From Caryophanales bacterium UBA2253 (GTDB taxonomy: Bacteria > Bacillota_I > Bacilli_A > ML615J-28 > CAG-698), in the NCBI GenBank assembly GCA_002347755.1, contig DDXT01000010.1:1-12622 (forward strand): DNA of 12,622 bases. The letters are read 5' to 3'. The translations under genes were made by a program, and so were the position numbers. Of the stretch, positions 1 to 6,724 are shown piece after piece (positions within the stretch are counted from its first letter, which is position 1; each line of letters starts with the position of its first letter). The notes beneath the pieces are model-generated. The model made no database searches. It saw only the letters and a program-made list of their open reading frames with translations, and had not been told where the DNA came from.

Positions 1-31
1 GAAAAAACCATAATTTTTTTAGAAGAAATGT

Positions 32-76
32 AAAAAAACCATAAACGCGATCCTTTTCGCTGTTTATGGCTTTTTT
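32..76 (-). terminator. Bidirectional terminator after the YccF-YbaK-YwaF unit
   Basis: The arms CCATAAAC plus GCGA (39-50) and TCGC plus GTTTATGG (57-60, 62-69) pair with one bulged base. The plus strand has a T-run at 71-76 and the minus strand has one opposite the A-run 32-38, so the hairpin can stop transcription from either side. For the minus strand it lies about 90 bases beyond the YwaF stop. The block AAAAAACCATAA also occurs at 2-13, so the window edge may cut a second, similar structure. Confidence 0.8.
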
Positions 77-84
77 GTTTATTT

Positions 85-153
85 GTTGACCATTTTAAAA
101 GGGTTTTGTCAACGGTCTGAGCGTTGACTTTGTCAACGCTCTGACCTTTTAAA
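85..153. repeat. Nested inverted repeats with four alternating GTTGAC/GTCAAC blocks
   Basis: GTTGAC occurs at 85-90 and 123-128, and GTCAAC at 108-113 and 132-137. A 15-base stem (114-128 with 132-146, one mismatch, TTT loop) is the strongest pairing. GTTGAC 85-90 can pair with GTCAAC 108-113, and the latter can instead pair with 123-128, so two folds exclude each other. An outer pair TTTAAAAGG/CCTTTTAAA (about 94-102 and 145-153) encloses the rest. It lies between the YwaF stop and the T-rich terminator. It could be part of a composite transcription end, an mRNA 3' stability element or a DNA-binding site; the sequence does not decide between these. Confidence 0.6.
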
Positions 154-168
154 CAAGGTGCCTTTTTC

Positions 169-988
169 TTACTCCTGCTTCCGATAGCGCATTTTTTTGG
201 GAATCGGCGGAAGGATGGCAATTAGTTTTTTGATGCCCATGGAGATCAAAAGGGTAATGTAAGCCACCAAGATGAATCCCAAAACATAGGCTACCAGAAA
301 GACGCCGTATCCGAATTTAGCTTGAATGACGGACAAAACCGGCAGATGGCAAGGATAATACGGGCCAACAAAAAACATGTTGAAAGTCCCATCGACGTTT
401 TTGAAGAGCAGATTCATGGAGATTGCCATGGCAAATAGAATCACAAAGAGGGCTGAAACTCCCAAAAGGCTTTTGCTAACCAATTTGGCTCGTCCGGAAA
501 TCAAAACATAGAAACCGATGATCACGATCAAACCGTGATGAACCATCGTCTGGATGCTGATTCCCAGAGTCGGAATGAACACGCTGTCCGGGTAAATCAT
601 CGCCGCGAACCCACGAACAAACCGAAAGTCCCTAAAAAGTTGTACATGGCGTTTTTCACTTTCCCCGGTTTCAGAAAAGCGGTGATGAACGCCACATACA
701 TCGGGACGGAACAAAACTGAAAAGGAAAGACATACCATTGGTAATCCCAAACGTCTTTTTCAACCGTAAAGACCAATTGCTTGTATACTTCAAAAGCCAG
801 CATGATGATGCTACAAACCAGGAGAATGTTTTTGTCTTGTTTGTCATTGCTGTGTCGGTATCGGATGGCCAAAAAATACAGGCCAAAACCGTCAAAAGAC
901 AGAAGAACAAATGAAACTTCCCGTACATCGTCGGAGCGGCGGGAAGCGAGAAACTGAGAAAATCAATTATTTTTTCTAGAAGGTTCAT
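169..988 (-). pseudogene. YwaF/TIGR02206-family integral membrane protein, broken by two frameshifts
   Basis: Three reading frames in succession give one coherent polytopic membrane protein of about 273 residues. It begins MNLLEKIIDF, continues with a FPFQFCSVPMYV segment and LGTFGLFVG, then AAMIYPDSVF, ISIQTMVHHGL and more hydrophobic helices, ending RKQE. These are hallmarks of the YwaF/TP0381 (TIGR02206) family, whose function is unknown. The first break is near 871-876, where a run of six T (minus strand) would need seven. The second is near 608-612, where GGG would need GGGG. Both are losses of one base in the same direction. The start is also odd: the AGGAG at 1011-1016, just after the YbaK stop, is 22 bases from ATG 988 but ideally spaced from an in-frame ATC at 1001-1003. 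It is third in the yccF-ybaK unit. Either it is a decaying gene or the assembly has two indels; the family call is firm. Confidence 0.8.
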
Positions 989-1014
989 GTTAAAAGTTTC
1001 GATGCGGTTTCTCC

Positions 1015-1509
1015 TTATTTTTCTTGATTGTCATATATCAACGGGGCCATTTTCGCATCGATCAGGGCCGCTAAATCGGTTGGTTTCATTTCCACCTGGA
1101 AGCCGATCTTCCCGGCGCTGAAAATAATTTTTTCTTGTTTCAAAGCTTTTTCTTCGATCACAATCGGAAACCGGCTTTTCATTCCGATCGGGCTGCAGCC
1201 GCCCCGGACATAACCGGTCAGGGAATTGATCTCGTCAACCCGGACCATTTCGACGCTTTTTTTGAAGACGGATGCGGCGGCTTTTTTAAGATCAAGCGTG
1301 TCCGCGACCGGAACCATGAAAACAAAATGCTCGGTTCCGGATTTTGCCACCAAAGTTTTGAAAACCGAAGCCGGATCTTTTCCGATCATTTCTGCGACCG
1401 AAATACCGTCAACGGCTTCGTCCTCGACGTGCGGATAAGCATAAGTCCCATAATCGATTTTCTTCGCGTCAAGAATTCTCATGACGTTGGTTTTTTCAAT
1501 TTTTCGCAT
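1015..1509 (-). CDS. ybaK: YbaK/EbsC-type aminoacyl-tRNA deacylase
   Basis: Predicted cytosolic editing enzyme of the YbaK/ProX superfamily, 164 residues, the usual length. Family members hydrolyse mischarged tRNA, classically Cys-tRNA(Pro). Visible signatures are KTNVMRILDAKKI at residues 6-18, VFKTLV at 49-54 with the conserved lysine K51, LDLKKAA at 72-78, and GYVRGGCSPIGMK at 99-111, the loop lining the active site. The start at 1509 keeps the usual KTN-x-MRILD beginning; the Met at residue 10 would cut into it. The gene overlaps the end of the YccF-like gene by 14 bases, so translation is probably coupled; the nearest GGAG is about 12 bases upstream. Which mischarged tRNA is the substrate (Cys-tRNA(Pro) or another) cannot be told from sequence. 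Confidence 0.93.
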   Translation of the reverse strand: MRKIEKTNVMRILDAKKIDYGTYAYPHVEDEAVDGISVAEMIGKDPASVFKTLVAKSGTEHFVFMVPVADTLDLKKAAASVFKKSVEMVRVDEINSLTGYVRGGCSPIGMKSRFPIVIEEKALKQEKIIFSAGKIGFQVEMKPTDLAALIDAKMAPLIYDNQEK

Positions 1510-1864
1510 CTGTGATTTCGGCTCCGAAAGGAATCAAGCACAGAACGGCTAATTTGAACCATTGCATTCCGAACGGTATGCCCACGATGGTAACGCACAT
1601 TACCGCGCCAACGACCAGACAGTTTAGGCAAAGTTCCCAGCCGCAAAAAATCAGCCACAAGATATTGGCAATCGGATGAGCATCAAAGTTGGTGGTGATG
1701 TCGTTTCCAAACGGCCACAAGCACAAATTCCCCACTTTGAAAAGCTGCAGTCCAAACGGGATCCCGATGATGGTGACGCAAAGGATCGCCCCGGCCAGGT
1801 AGCAAAGGATGGCCATGATGAACCCTCCCAGAATGAACCAAAGGATGTTTCCCAAAAACCTCAT
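1496..1864 (-). CDS. YccF-domain membrane protein with two tandem repeats
   Basis: Small integral membrane protein of 122 residues made of two copies of the YccF (DUF307) unit. Copy 1 spans residues 6-53 (NILWF...PFG) and copy 2 spans residues 67-114 (NILWL...PFG). Each holds the pattern C-V-T-I-(I/V)-G-I-P-F-G (29-38 and 90-99) followed by a hydrophobic stretch ending PFG. Three or four membrane segments are likely. The biochemical role of the family is unknown. The start is well supported: GGAGGT lies 7 bases before ATG 1864, and a good promoter lies just upstream. It is first in a unit with the YbaK deacylase (14-base overlap) and the broken YwaF gene. The family assignment is firm, a function cannot be given. 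Confidence 0.92.
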   Translation of the reverse strand: MRFLGNILWFILGGFIMAILCYLAGAILCVTIIGIPFGLQLFKVGNLCLWPFGNDITTNFDAHPIANILWLIFCGWELCLNCLVVGAVMCVTIVGIPFGMQWFKLAVLCLIPFGAEITDAKN

Positions 1865-1890
1865 CTTTCTTACCTCCGCTTTCGGTTGTA

Positions 1891-1919
1891 ATTATACGCT
1901 TCTTCTCGCCGTAATTCAA
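1891..1919 (-). promoter_or_regulatory. Sigma-A promoter of the YccF-YbaK-YwaF unit
   Basis: On the minus strand TTGAAT (1914-1919) and a perfect TATAAT (1891-1896) are separated by 17 bases. The start ATG 1864 follows about 20 bases beyond the expected transcription start, with GGAGGT in between. The -35 element almost touches the T-tract of the ATPase terminator, so the two transcription units are packed end to start. Confidence 0.8.
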
Positions 1920-1920
1920 T

Positions 1921-1954
1921 AAAAAAAGGAGAAAGGCACTAAGGTCTTTCTCCT
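1921..1954 (-). terminator. Terminator of the P-type ATPase gene
   Basis: Stem AGGAGAAAG (1927-1935) pairs with CTTTCTCCT (1946-1954); on the minus strand it is followed by seven T (1921-1927). It lies 11 bases after the ATPase stop codon, and nothing similar faces the other way. Confidence 0.88.
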
Positions 1955-1965
1955 AATACAATTCA

Positions 1966-4900
1966 TTATTCCGGAACAACCCGGATCTTTTTAAGGAATG
2001 CGGATATCGCCCACATGATCGAAAAAGCCAACGAAACCAGAAGCAAAGTGATCACCAGTTCCATGATCAGCAGCGGATCGTCCGCTTGAATGTCGGTGTT
2101 GACTCCGTTTAGAATCCATTTTCCGGTATTGCTCAGCTCTAGGGTCGGTTTTACATGGTTGGCGTCATCGCTGACGGTGGAGCCAATCTTTTCGGCTTGA
2201 ATGGAAGTCGGAGCGCCGTTGATGGTCCAATATCCCAATCCGTCCACCGCCAAAGTAATGGTGTCAGCATCGTTCGCGGGAATGGCGGTCGTGACGGAAT
2301 TGATCTTAAAAACTCTGGTTTCGTCAACGGTGACAATGGATATGGTCGGAATGACATATTCGTTCTCGTTGATGATCTCGACTTTTAGGACCGCTTCGAC
2401 TGGGGTGATCTTGCCGTTGAAAATGAAGAATCCGTCTTCATTCACGCCCAGCGTGATGAGAACCGCATTGGAAGCTTGAATTTCCGTGGATTTGTCATTC
2501 AGACACCAATAGCCCTTATCAATGGTCAAAGTGGGTTCTTCGTACAAACCGTTCAGAGCGTCCAAATTGACTTCCGGGCGCTCAAAGGCCGGGATGGTCT
2601 TGATTTCGTTGATGTACCAATATTCGTCCCGAACGCTCAAATCGAAAGTCAGAACGTCTTTTGCGTTAACCTTGGTCGCTTTTCCGTTAAAGATCCATTC
2701 TCCGTCTTCATTGATAGTGATGACCGGGGTAAGATAAGTGATGCCGCCATCGACGTCGTCAATGGAATTGACCGGATACTCATAGGCTTTTACGCCCGTG
2801 TATTTGCCATCCAAAAACCATTCTTCGTTTTCATTCACGGTCTGGACGGTCAAATCAACTTCGAACTCACTCACGTCTTTTTGGAAAGATAAATCTAACT
2901 TCATGAACGGTATAAGATCAAATGATACAATGAAGCAGCCAGCGATCATGGTAAAATAAAGCCATTTTTTGAACCAATTGAAAGGATGAAAGGCCTGAAA
3001 CAGGACAATCATTACCACGGTGGTGGTGACGATGGTCGCGATGGTGGTGTAAACCTGGCTGTTGTCTCGCAAACTTTCGAAACCCGGAAGGGTTCGCAAA
3101 AAGATCAGGATCAAATGGAAAACGACGACGGTCAACGCACCCGGAAGCGTTGATTTCAGGACGTTGGAAAGAAATTTCCCTTTGATGATCTCGTGGTTGG
3201 GCTGAACAGCCAAATAGATGGCGGGAATGCCAAGCGCAAACCATTCGATCATATACAGGTTTTTGGCCGTGAAAGGATAGGAGATCCGATATTCGCCTTT
3301 CTGCAAGGCAAAAATGATATACAAAATCGCCAACAAAATCGAAAATATGGTCTTGACCAAAAACAGGGTCGAGGTTCTCTGAATGTTGTTGATGACCCGA
3401 CGGCCTTCGTCGACGACTTTGGGCATCGACGCAAAGTTGGAATCCATCAGGACCAAATGGGAAACGTAGCGGGTCGCTTCGCTTCCGGAAGCCATGGCGA
3501 TGCTGCAATCGGCTTCTTTCAAAGCCAGAATGTCATTGACGCCGTCTCCGGTCATGGCCACGACTTTTTTGTGTTCCTTTAGGGTTTGGACGATGATGCG
3601 TTTTTGATTCGGACTGACCCGGCCGAAAACGGTATATTCAAAAACCGAGCTGCGGACCTCATCGTCGGTCAAACCGGCCAGACTGATGAAGCGTTCGGCG
3701 TTTTCCACACCCGCTCTTTGAGCTATTTCCGAAACGGTCATCGGGTTGTCTCCGGAGAGGATTTTCACATCCACGCCGTTTTGTTTGAAGTATTCGATGG
3801 TGTCGGCGGCGTCATCGCGAATGTGATCCTGAATGACGATCAGCGCCAATGGTTTGATGGTTTTCGGAAGATCGTTTTCCTTGAATTTCAGCGTCGTGTG
3901 GCCGAGGACCAAAACCCGGCAACCCTGAGTGGCAAATCTCTCGACTTTGGCCGAGACTTTGTCATAATTTTCAACCAGGATGAATTCCGGAGCTCCGAGC
4001 AGGAAAGTTCCCTGCCGCCCGAACGTTACCGCGCTGTACTTCCTCTTGGAAGAGAACGGAATGATGTCGGTGGCCGTCAAAACTTTGTTCTTGTCGAAGA
4101 AACGAATCAAAGCTTCCGAAGTCGGATTGGTTTCTTGGAAGGAGTTCATCATCGACCCGACGATTTCGCGGATGGTATAATCGGTATAGTTCTTGACTTC
4201 AACGCAATCGCAGACCCGCATGGTTCCGTCGGTGATCGTTCCGGTCTTATCCAGACAAAGAACGTTGACCCGAGCCAACATTTCGATGCAGTACAATTCC
4301 TGAACCAGCGTTTTGCTCTTCCCCAAGCGGATGACGCCAACGGCCAAAGCCATGCTGGTCAACAAAAACAAGCCTGCCGGGATCATGGCCAGAATGGAAC
4401 TTCCGGCTTTGATGACGCCGTCTTTGTTCAACAAAAATCCGTCTTCAATCTTAAAGATGCTTTCAAGCCAGTTGGGAAGATTCAGAAAGTCCTTGACGGT
4501 CGTGCTTGACGAAGTCAAATAAGTTAAGATGGCTAATGGGAGGATGATGAAGGAAATGATCCGGATTATCCATCCCAAGGTTCGAAGCAATTCGGATTTG
4601 GGTTTTTGGTATAACTTCGCGGAGGAAGACAGTTTTTCGATGTAATTGTCTTTTCCGACTTTATCAACGCGAGCGACCGCATAACCGCTGACGACGAAGC
4701 TGCCGGACAAAAGCGGCGCCCCAACATTCTTGATCACCGATTCGGATTCTCCGGTCAGCAGCGATTCGTTGACTTCAATGAATCCGTCCACGACGATGCT
4801 GTCCGAACAAATCTGTTTTCCGGAAACATAAAAGATGATGTCGTCCAGAACCACTTCGGAGATCGGTATTTCCAGTTTCTCGCCGTTTCGGATGACCGTG

Positions 4901-5520
4901 GTGGTCGGAGCAGATAGCAGCGAGAGTTTGTCGATGGTCACTTTGGCTTTGATTTCCTGAACGATCCCGATGATGAGATTCGGAATGATGGTCATCAAAA
5001 ACCACATGTTGTCCCAACTTTGGAGAACGGCGAAAACAATGGTGATGATGAGGTAAACAATGTTGAAATAGGTGAAAATATTGGAGAGAATAATCCCCAG
5101 GATCGATTTCCCTTGCGTTTTCTTAGCAACATTGATCAGCCCGTCCGCTTTACGCTTCTCGACGATCTCATTGGTCAAGCCTTCGAGAATCGAAGTATTC
5201 AGGTAGCGTTCAATCGGTTTTTCTTCAACGGTTTTCTTTTCTTTTTTCTTCTTCCGTTTGTTGGTTTTTTCCGGTTCGCCAAAGATCTCCGCATCCGGAT
5301 CCGGTTTTGGTTCTTCGGGAAGATTGGCTATCTTCTGCTGTTTCAACGTTTCGATTGGCGAAAGGACAGAAACGGGATTTTTGGCGCTCTCGTTTAGCTT
5401 GGCGACATCGATGGTCTCAACGATTTCGGGTTTGGGAGTCTTGGTTGGGGCACCCGCCGCTGTTTTGGGTTTTCGGGTTTTGGACGCTTCTTTTTTGACG
5501 CCGTTTTGATTGTCATCCAT
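1966..5520 (-). CDS. P-type cation ATPase (CtpE-like) with a repeat ectodomain between M9 and M10
   Basis: Membrane ion pump, 1184 residues counted from Met at 5520. Residues 1-100 are a Lys/Pro-rich, probably disordered cytosolic extension. The core has M1-M2 (140-189), actuator loop TGES (256-259), M3 (317-337), M4 with PAGL (381-384), phosphorylated Asp in DKTGTIT (D424), nucleotide-domain PFSSKRKYSA (488-497) and LGAPE (508-512), SGDN (589-592), TGDGVND (657-663), then M5-M9 (718-872). PFSSKRKxSA and LGAPE suggest the CtpE group, linked to calcium uptake in mycobacteria; the ion here is inferred. Residues 873-1149 hold eight repeats of the pattern W-x-(I/L/F)-N-G-x-x-T-x-(I/V)-x-A, and M10 follows at 1150-1176. 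The start at 5520 is chosen because AAGGCGGTGA lies 5 bases before it; the in-frame ATG at 5544 has no ribosome site and lies inside a dyad at the promoter. Monocistronic, with its own promoter and terminator. The M4 motif lacks the usual glutamate (PEGL). Confidence 0.93.
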   Translation of the reverse strand: MDDNQNGVKKEASKTRKPKTAAGAPTKTPKPEIVETIDVAKLNESAKNPVSVLSPIETLKQQKIANLPEEPKPDPDAEIFGEPEKTNKRKKKKEKKTVEEKPIERYLNTSILEGLTNEIVEKRKADGLINVAKKTQGKSILGIILSNIFTYFNIVYLIITIVFAVLQSWDNMWFLMTIIPNLIIGIVQEIKAKVTIDKLSLLSAPTTTVIRNGEKLEIPISEVVLDDIIFYVSGKQICSDSIVVDGFIEVNESLLTGESESVIKNVGAPLLSGSFVVSGYAVARVDKVGKDNYIEKLSSSAKLYQKPKSELLRTLGWIIRIISFIILPLAILTYLTSSSTTVKDFLNLPNWLESIFKIEDGFLLNKDGVIKAGSSILAMIPAGLFLLTSMALAVGVIRLGKSKTLVQELYCIEMLARVNVLCLDKTGTITDGTMRVCDCVEVKNYTDYTIREIVGSMMNSFQETNPTSEALIRFFDKNKVLTATDIIPFSSKRKYSAVTFGRQGTFLLGAPEFILVENYDKVSAKVERFATQGCRVLVLGHTTLKFKENDLPKTIKPLALIVIQDHIRDDAADTIEYFKQNGVDVKILSGDNPMTVSEIAQRAGVENAERFISLAGLTDDEVRSSVFEYTVFGRVSPNQKRIIVQTLKEHKKVVAMTGDGVNDILALKEADCSIAMASGSEATRYVSHLVLMDSNFASMPKVVDEGRRVINNIQRTSTLFLVKTIFSILLAILYIIFALQKGEYRISYPFTAKNLYMIEWFALGIPAIYLAVQPNHEIIKGKFLSNVLKSTLPGALTVVVFHLILIFLRTLPGFESLRDNSQVYTTIATIVTTTVVMIVLFQAFHPFNWFKKWLYFTMIAGCFIVSFDLIPFMKLDLSFQKDVSEFEVDLTVQTVNENEEWFLDGKYTGVKAYEYPVNSIDDVDGGITYLTPVITINEDGEWIFNGKATKVNAKDVLTFDLSVRDEYWYINEIKTIPAFERPEVNLDALNGLYEEPTLTIDKGYWCLNDKSTEIQASNAVLITLGVNEDGFFIFNGKITPVEAVLKVEIINENEYVIPTISIVTVDETRVFKINSVTTAIPANDADTITLAVDGLGYWTINGAPTSIQAEKIGSTVSDDANHVKPTLELSNTGKWILNGVNTDIQADDPLLIMELVITLLLVSLAFSIMWAISAFLKKIRVVPE

Positions 5521-5542
5521 TGATCTCACCGCCTTCCGGGCC

Positions 5543-5568
5543 ATAAAACTAAAATATCGTAGTTTTAT
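5543..5568. promoter_or_regulatory. Dyad over the ATPase transcription start, possible operator
   Basis: ATAAAACTA (5543-5551) and TAGTTTTAT (5560-5568) form a perfect 9-base inverted repeat with an 8-base spacer. It touches the -10 element (5567-5572) and covers the expected transcription start, a typical place for a repressor. The arms are AT-rich, so chance is possible. No regulator gene is adjacent. Confidence 0.5.
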
Positions 5569-5595
5569 TCTATCATAAACCCCTTTCTTTCACAA
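5567..5595 (-). promoter_or_regulatory. Promoter of the P-type ATPase gene
   Basis: On the minus strand TTGTGA (5590-5595) and TAGAAT (5567-5572) are separated by 17 bases. The leader to ATG 5520 would be about 40 bases and carries the strong AAGGCGGTGA ribosome site at 5526-5535. Confidence 0.6.
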
Positions 5596-5610
5596 GCATA
5601 TTTTATTTAT

Positions 5611-5650
5611 AATGAAAGATTTTCATTTTCGGATTTGGGAAAAATCCGAA
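5611..5650. repeat. Two adjacent dyads between the DJ-1 terminator and the ATPase promoter
   Basis: AATGAAA-GAT-TTTCATT (5611-5627) is a perfect 7-base dyad about 15 bases upstream of the ATPase -35 element. TTCGGATTT (5628-5636) pairs with AAATCCGAA (5642-5650) directly beside it. With the terminator stem at 5656-5679 this makes three inverted repeats in 70 bases. The second could be a back-up terminator stem; the first is well placed to be a regulator site for the ATPase. Confidence 0.5.
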
Positions 5651-5679
5651 AAAAAACTGTAAGAGATTTTTCTTACAGT
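5649..5679 (-). terminator. Terminator of the pepV-to-DJ-1 operon
   Basis: A perfect 9-base stem ACTGTAAGA (5656-5664) and TCTTACAGT (5671-5679) with a 6-base loop is followed on the minus strand by eight T. The stem includes the TAA stop codon of the DJ-1 gene, so coding sequence and terminator overlap. Confidence 0.92.
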
Positions 5680-6224
5680 TCGCCGCGGATGCTTTGATAT
5701 ATTTGTTCCCGCTGGCGCTGGCCCTGAAGGTACTCGATGATCGCCAATCCAAAGTCAATGGCATATCCCATGGCTTTGGCGGTAATGAAATTGCCAGCCG
5801 TGATGACCCCTTCCTTCGGGGAATATTTCCCGGCGGTGATGTAGGTTTCGCTTCCCGGAAAACAAGTGTATGGAAGATCTTTGTAATAACCTAGTCTCCC
5901 GACCAATAAAGGCCCGGCGCAGATGGCCGCCACCAGTTTTTTGGCAGTAACGAATTTGGTGATCAGTTCAGGCAGATCCCGGTCATTTCCCCAAACGGTC
6001 CGGACGGCCCGGCCCCCGGGAATGACCAAAAAATCATAATCTTTTTCATTGACATCCTTCAAAAACTTTTGGGCATAAAGAGTGATCCCGAATGCGGTTT
6101 CCACTTCCAAAGTTTTGTTGTTGGTCACCGTGTCGATTTCCAATTTGCTGCGGCGGAGAACATCGATCACCGAAATGGCCTCAACGTCCTCGAAGCCGTT
6201 GCCGAGCACAATCAATCCTTTCAT
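5673..6224 (-). CDS. DJ-1/YajL/PfpI family protein
   Basis: Cytosolic DJ-1 superfamily protein of 183 residues, the normal length for the single-domain DJ-1/YajL branch. The acidic partner of the reactive site is in GNGFEDVEA (E15), a strand ends in VIPGG (67-71), and the nucleophile elbow is AAICAGP with C102. The histidine that follows the cysteine in human DJ-1 is not kept at the same place (CAGPLLVGRLG). Members have been reported as glyoxalases or deglycases, redox sensors or chaperones, and the activity is disputed, so no single reaction is assigned. It is the last gene of the pepV operon: its ATG shares ATGA with the stop of the YjjX gene, and AAAGGA lies about 7 bases before the start. 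Its neighbour cleans up damaged nucleotides, which fits a damage-control role (inference). Confidence 0.92.
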   Translation of the reverse strand: MKGLIVLGNGFEDVEAISVIDVLRRSKLEIDTVTNNKTLEVETAFGITLYAQKFLKDVNEKDYDFLVIPGGRAVRTVWGNDRDLPELITKFVTAKKLVAAICAGPLLVGRLGYYKDLPYTCFPGSETYITAGKYSPKEGVITAGNFITAKAMGYAIDFGLAIIEYLQGQRQREQIYQSIRGEL

Positions 6225-6724
6225 GGTTTTTCCTTTCTCAGATACTGTCCGTACAATAATTTCACGATATGGGTAAAGATGTCCTTTCGTTTGATTAATG
6301 AACTGGTGAAAACGCCGATGGCTCCTTCATGCGAACGGACATCCAGGGAATGGGTGTGCTCGTCGATGACGTCGGCCAGCTCCCGGCCTTTAAGGAGAAT
6401 TTCGTCTTTCAGCGCTTCCGGAAGCGGAATTCTGGTTCCGCCGGCGTAATAGATTTTCTCGTTTTCGTCGATCAATACGCCCCAATTGACTAGGAACAGC
6501 AACCCCCACTGAAGCTGAACACCGGCTTCCAATCCGATCCGAAGACCGTCGGAAGGAAGACTCCAAGCCCGGTTGAGCGCGCCGTCAATGGTTTCTTCGT
6601 CGGAAAGAGGTTGGGGGGACACTTGGCTTTCGGCTTTCAAACCGATGACTTCATATCCTTCCATGACTTCAATCGCCGCCGCCAGTTTTACCTTGTTTTG
6701 CGAGCCCAAATAACATTTAGGCAT
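6221..6724 (-). CDS. yjjX: YjjX-family inosine/xanthosine triphosphatase
   Basis: Cytosolic house-cleaning phosphatase, 167 residues, similar to E. coli YjjX, which hydrolyses ITP and XTP so deaminated purines are not built into nucleic acids. Visible family signatures are GSQNKVKL (7-14) at the nucleotide-binding N-terminus, PLSDEET (39-45), the GALNRAW helix (48-54), GLEAGV (64-69) and GAIGVFTSSLIKR (134-146). The start at 6724 has GGAG 7 bases upstream, inside the end of the aminopeptidase gene, which it overlaps by 8 bases; its TGA overlaps the start of the DJ-1 gene. It is thus strictly coupled on both sides. The family is confident; substrate preference rests on the E. coli homologue. 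Confidence 0.9.
   Translation of the reverse strand: MPKCYLGSQNKVKLAAAIEVMEGYEVIGLKAESQVSPQPLSDEETIDGALNRAWSLPSDGLRIGLEAGVQLQWGLLFLVNWGVLIDENEKIYYAGGTRIPLPEALKDEILLKGRELADVIDEHTHSLDVRSHEGAIGVFTSSLIKRKDIFTHIVKLLYGQYLRKEKP

Noticed and set aside
597..880. Programmed ribosomal frameshifting in the YwaF-family gene
   Set aside because: The T6 site is in the wrong phase for the usual X-XXY-YYZ heptamer, the second site is only GGG, and two events in a row in a family that is normally one frame are unlikely.
3586..4509. Long plus-strand open frame inside the ATPase gene
   Set aside because: It is antisense to conserved ATPase motifs, has no recognisable domain or ribosome site, and follows from the codon use of the real gene.
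5521..5544. ATG at 5544 as the ATPase start
   Set aside because: No ribosome site precedes it, and it lies in the dyad near the expected transcription start; ATG 5520 has AAGGCGGTGA 5 bases upstream.
5611..5627. Fur or PerR box upstream of the ATPase promoter
   Set aside because: The AATGAAA-GAT-TTTCATT dyad is 7-3-7 and does not match the 7-1-7 pattern of those regulators.
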